The notes under the pieces are model-generated. The model did not search any database, was not told where the DNA came from, and saw nothing but the letters and a program-made list of their open reading frames with translations. Positions 6,939 to 12,022 of a stretch of 12,022 bases of DNA are shown here, one piece after another. A program made the translations under genes and the position numbers. Source of the DNA: UBA3103 sp002365855. Lineage in GTDB: Bacteria > Bacillota > Desulfotomaculia > Desulfotomaculales > Pelotomaculaceae. The stretch lies in the NCBI GenBank assembly GCA_030627625.1, contig DAOURR010000063.1:1-12022 (forward strand). Direction: 5' to 3'. Positions within the stretch are counted from its first letter, which is position 1. Each line of letters begins with the position of its first letter.

Positions 6939-7484
6939 TTGGCACAGACCAGCGAAATCCTTTTGAGCGGCACAGGCGGTCAGGGCTTGCTCATGGCGGG
7001 ACTGATCCTTGCCGACGCGGTAGTCAGGGACGGGAAAAACACTGTTCAGACCCAATCCTATGGACCTGAAGCCCGGGGTGGCGCCAGCAAAGCTGAAGTG
7101 ATTATCAGTGATGGGGAAATTGATTTTCCCAAGGTGACTAACCCGGATGTCCTTCTGGCGATGAGCCAGGAAGCTTTTACTAAGTATGCTAACAAACTGG
7201 ACAGCGGCGGGATTCTGATTATTGACAGCACCTATGTTAAGGATGTCCCCGAAACACAGGTAAAAGTATTCGCAATGCCTTACAGCCAAATGGCTAAAGA
7301 GTGCCTCGGCAAGGAAATGGTTGCTAATATCATGGCTCTGGGGGCTCTTGCGGCACTTACCGGCGTAGTATCTAAAGAATCTTTGCAGTCTGCCCTGATG
7401 TCACGCATACCAAGGGGAACCGAGGATTTAAACCAGAGGGCGCTGGAGCTTGGCTGGAAAACTGCTAATCAGGCGGCTGCTTAA
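6939..7484 (+). CDS. korC: 2-oxoacid:ferredoxin oxidoreductase gamma subunit
   Basis: A 181-residue gamma subunit, last gene of the kor operon. GTGGQGLLMAG (11-21) and QSYGPEARGGASKAEV (39-54) are the hallmark motifs of the family. The subunit completes the oxidoreductase and helps bind CoA in related enzymes. The start is TTG at 6939: the next ATG would remove GTGGQG, and a GGGGGGGA tract overlapping the korB stop serves as ribosome site. The C-terminal ARGTEDLN-like region appears as IPRGTEDLNQRALELG (155-170). The weak TTG start may lower its yield relative to korA and korB, but this is inference. Confidence 0.93.
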   Translation: MAQTSEILLSGTGGQGLLMAGLILADAVVRDGKNTVQTQSYGPEARGGASKAEVIISDGEIDFPKVTNPDVLLAMSQEAFTKYANKLDSGGILIIDSTYVKDVPETQVKVFAMPYSQMAKECLGKEMVANIMALGALAALTGVVSKESLQSALMSRIPRGTEDLNQRALELGWKTANQAAA

Positions 7485-7588
7485 ATCTGGCAGTATTTTT
7501 ATCAATTTTTACTTATAATTTATTTTCTGCTTAAAATGCCCCTGCTAAACTCCGCAGGTAGATAAGGTTTATTAAATTTGTAATCAAC

Positions 7589-7614
7589 GGCCCTCAACGG
7601 GCTATTTTATTTTA
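7589..7614 (+). terminator. Probable weak terminator of the kor operon
   Basis: GGCCC (7589-7593) pairs with GGGCT (7599-7603), with one G-T pair and a five-base loop, followed by the T-rich tract ATTTTATTTT. It lies about 105 bp after korC. A second short dyad, CCTGC-8-GCAGG (7541-7558), lies between them without a T-run. Partial read-through into the regulator gene is possible. Confidence 0.5.
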
Positions 7615-7621
7615 ATTCAGT

Positions 7622-7642
7622 TCATATTATTATTAAATATGA
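7622..7642. promoter_or_regulatory. Perfect 7-7-7 inverted repeat before the regulator gene
   Basis: TCATATT (7622-7628) and AATATGA (7636-7642) are perfect inverted repeats with a 7-bp spacer, about 35 bp before the start of the sigma-54-type regulator. The right arm runs into TGAGAT (7640-7645), the hexamer that also recurs before korD. The position suits an autoregulatory operator; the AT-rich composition makes chance symmetry possible. Confidence 0.35.
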
Positions 7643-7676
7643 GATTAATAATCAATTTTCACAGGAGATGTTAAAC

Positions 7677-9467
7677 ATGTCCAGGCTTGCCAAGGTGAGT
7701 GAAAACGGACAGCAAGTGGCGGAAGCCATTGCCACGGTCTTGAAGGTGGAGGTAGAAATTATCGACACCGAACTACTCCGTGTAGCGGGAACCGGCATCA
7801 TCCGCAATGATGTCGGAACCAGGCTTTTGCGTGGCCTGGTAAATAAGCACGTCCAGAAAACCGGAAAGCATATATTCATCAAAGAAGCCGGCTTCCATCC
7901 GATCTGCCTGTCCTGCCCCCTGACCGGACACTGCTTTTACAAAGCATCGATAGTATACCCGATTATTGCAGAGTCTGAAGTAATCGGAACGGTCAGTTTG
8001 ACTGCTTTTGACGATAAGCAGAAGGAAACTCTGTGTATAAACACTGATTCTCTCATTGAATTCGTGGGGCGAATGGCTGACCTGATCAGCAGCAAAGCCC
8101 TGGAAAGAGAACATATTTCCGAGCGGATGCTTATGGCCAAACGGCTGGAAGCTATAGTCGACGCCGTAGATGAGGGTGTACTGGCTGTGGACCAAAGTGG
8201 TTTCATTACGCATTTCAACCGCTCCTCGGAATTGCTGTTCGGGGCAAAAAAGGATCAGGTCCTGGGGAAAGACTCGAAACAGATATTTCCTTCACTGCCG
8301 CTTTCAGAGGTTCTGCGGGATGGCAAGGAGTTTAATTCGCTGGAAGTCTTTATTAATTACGAGGGACGAAAGCTTCATCTTCTAAGCACGGTCAAACCCA
8401 TTAAGGCCAATCGAGGCCCGGTTGTCGGAGTGGTTGCTTCATTTCGGGATTTTAAGGAAACTCAAAGACTTGCCTACGAAATTATGAACACCCAGGAATT
8501 AGTTGGTTTTAATGACCTGGTGGGGGTCAGCAGGTCTTTTAACGAAGTTAAAGCAACGGGCTTAAAAATTTCCGCAGGAAATTCCCCCGTGCTTATTGTC
8601 GGGGAAAGCGGAACAGGAAAAGAAGTCTTTGCCCGGGCCATCCACTCAGCAGGCCCTTACGGGCATAAACCTTTTATTTCTATCAACTGCGGCGCCATAC
8701 CGGAAAACCTCCTGGAAATAGACCTTTTTGGATACGTTGAGGGGGCTTTTCCAGGCGCCCGCAGGGGCGGAAAACAAGGTAAATTTGAGCTTGCTAATAA
8801 CGGAACAATATTTCTGGATGAAGTTGGCAACCTATCCCTTTACCTCCAGACCAAGCTTTTGAAGTTTCTCCAGGAGCGCAGGATTGAAAGGGTTGGCGGC
8901 ACCAGGCTGATACCTGTTGAGATTCGTGTTATAGCGGCTACAAACAGCGACCTTCAGGACATGGTCAGAAAAAAACTATTTAAAGACGACCTTTATTACA
9001 GCCTGAGTGTGATACCGTTGGTAATACCTCCCCTTAGAGAAAGAAAAGAGGATATAAAGCTGCTCCTGGACTATTATATGAAAAGATTTGGAAAGCTGTT
9101 GGGTAAAGAAATCCATGGTTTTACCGATGAGGCGTCAAAGGCCTGCCTGAAATACCAATGGCCAGGTAATATCAGGGAGTTGGTTTACGCTGTTGAATAC
9201 GCCATTAACCGTGAAGAAAACACCCTGATATCCTTGGAGAGCCTGCCTCCGGAACTGCGCGAGGATACAAAAAAGAGGGGCAGGGACAGTTTGACCAGTG
9301 ATGGGCAGATGCTCCAGCTGGCACAGATGGAAAAAGAAGCTATCGTTACGGCGCTTGACAAGTTTGGCTGGACGGATGAAGGGAAAATCAGGGCCGCAAG
9401 GGTTCTTGGCATCAGCCGTGCTACCATCTACCGGAAAATTCAAAGATATGGCCTGAAACCAGCCTAG
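7677..9467 (+). CDS. Sigma-54-type regulator: GAF-like, PAS, AAA+, Fis HTH
   Basis: A 596-residue cytoplasmic transcription regulator. Residues 1-145 form a GAF-like sensor region with a cysteine motif, CLSCPLTGHC (77-86). A PAS domain spans about 155-265. The AAA+ sigma-54 interaction domain spans about 277-510, with Walker A GESGTGK (309-315), Walker B GTIFLDE (376-382), IAATNSDL (419-426) and WPGNIREL (495-502). The C-terminus is a Fis-type helix-turn-helix (about 551-593, ending AARVLGISRATIYRKI). Two usual catalytic features are changed: GAFTGA is GAFPGA (Pro359), and the arginine-finger region FRxDLYYRL reads FKDDLYYSL (Lys436, Ser442). It may therefore be a poor or non-standard sigma-54 activator. 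I chose ATG 7677 because AGGAG lies nine bases before it; ATG 7668 overlaps that site. Position after korDABC suggests it controls that operon. The ligand is unknown. Confidence 0.93.
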   Translation: MSRLAKVSENGQQVAEAIATVLKVEVEIIDTELLRVAGTGIIRNDVGTRLLRGLVNKHVQKTGKHIFIKEAGFHPICLSCPLTGHCFYKASIVYPIIAESEVIGTVSLTAFDDKQKETLCINTDSLIEFVGRMADLISSKALEREHISERMLMAKRLEAIVDAVDEGVLAVDQSGFITHFNRSSELLFGAKKDQVLGKDSKQIFPSLPLSEVLRDGKEFNSLEVFINYEGRKLHLLSTVKPIKANRGPVVGVVASFRDFKETQRLAYEIMNTQELVGFNDLVGVSRSFNEVKATGLKISAGNSPVLIVGESGTGKEVFARAIHSAGPYGHKPFISINCGAIPENLLEIDLFGYVEGAFPGARRGGKQGKFELANNGTIFLDEVGNLSLYLQTKLLKFLQERRIERVGGTRLIPVEIRVIAATNSDLQDMVRKKLFKDDLYYSLSVIPLVIPPLRERKEDIKLLLDYYMKRFGKLLGKEIHGFTDEASKACLKYQWPGNIRELVYAVEYAINREENTLISLESLPPELREDTKKRGRDSLTSDGQMLQLAQMEKEAIVTALDKFGWTDEGKIRAARVLGISRATIYRKIQRYGLKPA

Positions 9468-9481
9468 TTAAGAAACGGTGC

Positions 9482-9510
9482 TGAGACAAGATAACCGTCC
9501 CTTTGTCTCA
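9482..9510. repeat. REP-like hairpin between convergent genes
   Basis: TGAGACAA (9482-9489) and TTGTCTCA (9503-9510) are perfect 8-bp inverted repeats around a 13-base centre containing AACCGTCCC. It fills the 43-bp gap between the regulator stop and the convergent kinase stop, ending one base before the kinase stop codon. It has no T-run on either side, so it is not a typical intrinsic terminator, although it may slow both transcripts. From memory, hairpins with a GGGACGGTT core flanked by TGTCTC arms are dispersed in several clostridial genomes; only one copy is in this window. Confidence 0.65.
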
Positions 9511-11154
9511 TTAGGCGAATCTGGTGTAAAAGGTGGTCCCGCTTGGCCCGGTATCCACTTCAATCCTGGCATTATGACGGTCCGCAATGCTGTAGCATAT
9601 CGCCAGGCCAGGGCCTGTGCCATTTTCTTTGGTGGTGAAGAATGGGTTGCCGATCTTCTCAAGCGCTTCGGGAGCGATACCCGTACCTTCGTCCTGCACC
9701 ACCAGAACGACATCTTCGTTTTCCTGAAATGTTTTAATTGTTAGATATCCACCTGCAGACATGGCTTCCAACCCGTTTCGCACGAGGTTTAAGATCAGCT
9801 GGCAGATCTCTTTCTCGTCCAGAAGCAGATCTTTCACTTCCTCCAGCTCAAGCTTAACATATTTGTCAAGCACAATGGCATCTGCGTTAATCAGCGGAAA
9901 CAGGCTTTTTATTATTGAATTTAAATTCTCTTCTTTCAAATCCACCATTTTGTTTTTTGCAAGAGAAAGGAATTCCTTAATAATTAAATTGGCCCTGTCC
10001 AGTTCTTCAATCATCACATCGAAATATTCCCGGTGATTAGTATACTCACCCTTGCTCCCGAGCAACTGCAGAAAGCCGCGTACCGTGGTCATCGGGTTTC
10101 TTATCTCGTGCCCGATACCCGCAGCCATTTCTCCCACCAGGTGCAGGCGGTCAAGCCGGGCCATCTCTTTTTCCAGTTTCCTGCGTTCGGTAATGTCATT
10201 CACTGTGCTCAATATACATCTCTTGCCGCTGATATTAATAATCTCCGCCGAAAAAAGCCCGGTACGCACATCGCCTGTTTTTGTCAGGTAGCTGATCTCC
10301 TTGTTATGGACATTTTTACTTTTAATAATCATTTTTTTTATGCACATATATTGATCCTTATCTGGCCAAATTTTGAGCCCTTTTACCTCGCTGCCTATTA
10401 CTTCCTTACGGTTGTAACCGGTACTACGCAGAAAATTGCTGTTTACGTCAATATACTTTCCGTCTGACAATGAATTAATAGCCATCAGGGCAGGGCTGGC
10501 ATTGAAAGCAGTGTAGAACCGTTCCTCCGACAGCCGGAGCGCTTCCTCTGCCTGCTGGCGATCGGATATATCACGAATGGATTCGATGGCCCCGGTCATG
10601 TTGCCATCATTATCATAGAGGCGTGAGGCTGTACCCCATAGGTAAGCTCCCCTGCCTTCGAAGAGGGCTGGCGTAAAACTTTCACCACAAATTGTATTCC
10701 CCTTTTTCTCCAGGTTCCCATAAGTAGTACTTATTTCTTCGTTTTCATTGAATATTAAATCAATCAAAATAGGTCTCGGCTTACCGTAAAAAGGGATACT
10801 GTAAGCATAATCACCCAGTCCAAGGATATCTTCCTTACGGACTCCAGTCATATCTTCAATGGCCCTGTTCCAGGCAATTACTTCTTTTTCATTATTGATT
10901 ACGAAAGTGGCGTCCGGCAGAAACTCAATTACCCCCTGAAGCTGGCGGTGAGAAGCTTGTAAATTTTCTTTTATTAATAATAGCTTATACCTCTCGTTTT
11001 CCAATGACATCTCTGCCAGCTTACGGCAGTTACTATCATACTCTACAGATTGTTTCTTAATTTCTTCTATTATCGGTTTCAATTCCGCAACTTGCCGCCG
11101 CATTTCCGCCAGTTCGTTTATAAGCTGTTCCTGGATAATTTTTTGTTCCTCCAT
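9511..11154 (-). CDS. Soluble PAS-PAS sensor histidine kinase, orphan
   Basis: A 547-residue cytoplasmic kinase with no membrane segment. A coiled-coil N-terminus (about 1-70) precedes PAS1 (72-198) and PAS2 (208-323), each ending in the DITERR/DISDRQ type of linker. The HisKA domain is at 333-400 with phospho-acceptor His349 in GHEIRNPMTTVRGFLQLL, and the HATPase domain at 440-547 with N box NLVRNGLEAM (456-465), DEGTGI (488-493) and FFTTK (505-509). The last glycine box is GTGPGL (512-517), with Pro516 where Leu is usual. The HEIRNP HisKA and PAS layout resemble sporulation kinases KinA/KinE, which feed Spo0F/Spo0A; that role is inferred. No response regulator is adjacent. The ATG has a GGGGGT tract about ten bases upstream. 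It is convergent with the sigma-54-type regulator. Confidence 0.94.
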   Translation of the reverse strand: MEEQKIIQEQLINELAEMRRQVAELKPIIEEIKKQSVEYDSNCRKLAEMSLENERYKLLLIKENLQASHRQLQGVIEFLPDATFVINNEKEVIAWNRAIEDMTGVRKEDILGLGDYAYSIPFYGKPRPILIDLIFNENEEISTTYGNLEKKGNTICGESFTPALFEGRGAYLWGTASRLYDNDGNMTGAIESIRDISDRQQAEEALRLSEERFYTAFNASPALMAINSLSDGKYIDVNSNFLRSTGYNRKEVIGSEVKGLKIWPDKDQYMCIKKMIIKSKNVHNKEISYLTKTGDVRTGLFSAEIINISGKRCILSTVNDITERRKLEKEMARLDRLHLVGEMAAGIGHEIRNPMTTVRGFLQLLGSKGEYTNHREYFDVMIEELDRANLIIKEFLSLAKNKMVDLKEENLNSIIKSLFPLINADAIVLDKYVKLELEEVKDLLLDEKEICQLILNLVRNGLEAMSAGGYLTIKTFQENEDVVLVVQDEGTGIAPEALEKIGNPFFTTKENGTGPGLAICYSIADRHNARIEVDTGPSGTTFYTRFA

Positions 11155-11195
11155 TTCCTAACAAACCCCCAAAATTGAAAAGTAAGTTCTTATTT

Positions 11196-11241
11196 GACAA
11201 TAGCCGGAAGTTACCTTCGTAAAAAATTGTCTTTATTTGTC
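11196..11241. promoter_or_regulatory. Repeated TTGTC/GACAA half-sites before the kinase
   Basis: GACAAT (11196-11201) is mirrored by ATTGTC (11226-11231). A further TTGTC lies at 11237-11241, exactly 10 bp from the one at 11227. Together these are three copies of one half-site in the 95-bp gap between the kinase and the small gene upstream of it. On the minus strand TTGTCA (11195-11200) could also serve as a -35 box, but no good -10 box follows. They may be a regulator site, and the evidence is only the repetition. Confidence 0.3.
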
Positions 11242-11249
11242 GTTTTCCG

Positions 11250-11519
11250 TTAATATTTAGCTGTCAAAGCATAAAAAAAGAGCATTACCCAGGACATCCT
11301 GTGTAAAGCCCGCCTTATAAGATTTTTTACTAAAACGACAATATTGACCAGTTTGCCCGGCACGGGGATGACTTTGACGATCCTTTTGTATTCAATAAGC
11401 TTTAACACCTTTGGAGCCATTATCCTCTCCAGCATTTCCCCTGCGCTTAATCCGGCCGGGACCAGCCTGGTCACTATTGCTCTCACGTCCCACATCCACT
11501 TTATGGCTCTTTCAACCAC
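11250..11519 (-). CDS. Small basic protein of unknown function
   Basis: An 89-residue protein I do not recognise. It is rich in Lys and Arg with long hydrophobic stretches (about 40-66 and a terminal hydrophobic WVMLFFYAL segment at 76-84), so it probably associates with the membrane. The reading begins at GTG 11517-11519, overlapping the upstream gene by 19 bp. ATG 11493-11495, eight codons later, is an alternative with little better ribosome site, and an in-frame TAA lies just upstream of the GTG. Same strand and tight spacing place it in one transcript with the two-helix membrane protein gene and the Ger(x)C gene. No function is proposed; being coding at all is likely from the operon arrangement but not proven. 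Confidence 0.55.
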   Translation of the reverse strand: MVERAIKWMWDVRAIVTRLVPAGLSAGEMLERIMAPKVLKLIEYKRIVKVIPVPGKLVNIVVLVKNLIRRALHRMSWVMLFFYALTAKY

Positions 11520-11725
11520 TCCGCCATGGGTTTAAACAACGCCTCGATCGGCGCGTTGGGTTCAAACGGCCGTATTCCTAATAACTGCGGGATGGAGAGA
11601 GCTATGCCGATAGCCAGGAAAACTGAAAAGGCCACCAGCTCCCGCCACATTTTCTTTTTGACCAGGCCAGGCGCCTCAAGCCAGATAATCAGCATAAAAC
11701 CAAGCAGCGACAATACTATCAACAC
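11501..11725 (-). CDS. Small two-helix membrane protein near the germination gene
   Basis: A protein of about 74 residues with two clear membrane helices, at about 1-17 and 30-50, a short basic loop between them (LVKKKMWREL), and an amphipathic acidic/basic tail ending EALFKPMAEWLKEP. No catalytic motif is seen. I prefer GTG 11723-11725, which has an AAGGGGGTG ribosome site at normal spacing; GTG 11732-11734 would add three residues but touches that site. It begins 24 bp after the Ger(x)C stop and overlaps the next gene's likely start, so it is probably co-transcribed with the germination gene. Small membrane proteins are known beside some germinant-receptor operons, so a helper role in the spore inner membrane is possible, as inference only. 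Confidence 0.7.
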   Translation of the reverse strand: MLIVLSLLGFMLIIWLEAPGLVKKKMWRELVAFSVFLAIGIALSIPQLLGIRPFEPNAPIEALFKPMAEWLKEP

Positions 11726-11749
11726 CTTGCCCACCCCCTTCTAAAAAAG

Positions 11750-12022
11750 CTATTCTCTAACGCTTCCTCTTTTACCCAATAAACCGCTTCGTCTCAAATG
11801 AGACTCCAACACAAAGTCAACATAGGCGCCGGCGAACACTTCATCCCACCTGTCCTCCAACTCCGCCCACTCCCTGGGGTACTTCCGGTGGAAAGCCATT
11901 CCGAAACCAAAGATGTCCACCCCGTATTCCCCCTGGGCCTTATCCAGCGCGAGTCTCGCCTTCTCTTCCACTTCCCGGGCCATTTCTTCTTCAATGGCCT
12001 TTCGCACGTCGCGTTCCGTAAT
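11750..12022 (-). CDS. Ger(x)C-family spore germination protein, C-terminal end
   Basis: The last 90 residues of a gene that enters from the right edge, open in frame to base 12022. The segments ARLALDKAQGEYGVDIFGFG, HRKYPREW, WDEVF and LRRSGLL are the typical C-terminus of Ger(x)C (GerAC-type) proteins. These are lipoproteins of the germinant receptor that sit with GerA- and GerB-type membrane subunits in the spore inner membrane. The N-terminal lipobox and most of the protein are outside the window. An internal GTG at 12005-12007 is not the true start. It shows that the organism, or its recent ancestor, forms endospores. Confidence 0.9.
   Translation of the reverse strand: MTERDVRKAIEEEMAREVEEKARLALDKAQGEYGVDIFGFGMAFHRKYPREWAELEDRWDEVFAGAYVDFVLESHLRRSGLLGKRGSVRE

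Noticed and set aside
7511..7520. TATAAT at 7514-7519 as a promoter for the regulator gene
   Set aside because: No acceptable -35 box lies at 16-18 bp, and the kor terminator hairpin at 7589 would follow it.
7541..7558. CCTGC-8-GCAGG as the kor terminator
   Set aside because: The stem is five pairs with an eight-base loop and no following T-run; the hairpin at 7589-7603 is the better candidate.
7773..8213. A 146-codon minus-strand frame inside the sigma-54-type regulator
   Set aside because: It is antisense to the GAF/PAS coding region and has no independent support.
10033..10467. A 144-codon plus-strand frame inside the histidine kinase
   Set aside because: It is antisense to the kinase PAS2/HisKA region, which shows clear domain motifs in the minus-strand frame.
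11207..11218. GAAG-TTAC-CTTC as a terminator between the small genes and the kinase
   Set aside because: The stem has only four pairs and no T-run on the relevant minus strand.
11794..11811. GTCTCA-AA-TGAGAC palindrome as another copy of the TGAGAC site or of the REP-like repeat
   Set aside because: It lies inside the coding end of the Ger(x)C gene, lacks the central AACCGTCCC, and is likely a coding coincidence.

Overview
The window most resembles the chromosome of an anaerobic, endospore-forming Firmicute of the Peptococcaceae type (Pelotomaculum/Desulfotomaculum relatives). This is inferred from four things: a spore germination Ger(x)C gene end, a ferredoxin-dependent 2-oxoacid oxidoreductase operon (Kor), a KinA-like soluble PAS histidine kinase, and strong AGGAGG-type ribosome binding sites in AT-rich intergenic DNA. 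No rRNA, tRNA, CRISPR array or transposase is visible, and no species can be named from the sequence alone.

Left region (1-3010, minus strand): an arsenic resistance operon reads right to left as arsR, acr3 (arsenite efflux), a 79-aa CxxC thioredoxin-fold protein and an ArsP/DUF318-type permease that runs off the left edge. A promoter (TTGATT-17-GATAAT) and a 16-bp near-perfect palindrome lie before arsR. ArsR should repress the operon until As(III) or Sb(III) binds its cysteines.

Middle-left (2983-4461, minus strand): a comEA-type DNA uptake protein with its own candidate promoter and a clear intrinsic terminator, then a DUF421 (YetF-like) membrane protein.

Centre (4462-7614, plus strand): a 262-274 bp AT-rich control region precedes korDABC, a tightly packed four-gene operon for a four-subunit 2-oxoacid:ferredoxin oxidoreductase, probably 2-oxoglutarate:ferredoxin. 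A weak hairpin terminator follows. The next gene encodes a GAF-like/PAS/AAA+/Fis sigma-54-type regulator. A TGAGAT motif recurs before both korD and the regulator gene, so the regulator may control both.

Right region (9482-12022): a 29-bp hairpin repeat resembling REP-like elements separates the regulator from a convergent minus-strand orphan PAS-PAS histidine kinase. Upstream of the kinase, on the same strand, are two small unrecognised genes and the 3' end of a Ger(x)C spore germinant-receptor gene.

The points most worth a second look are the regulator, whose AAA+ domain has GAFPGA in place of GAFTGA and Ser at a usual arginine-finger position, its cysteine-bearing sensor domain, the shared TGAGAT sites, and the hairpin repeat. 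I did not find a clearly new multi-gene system; most genes belong to known families.
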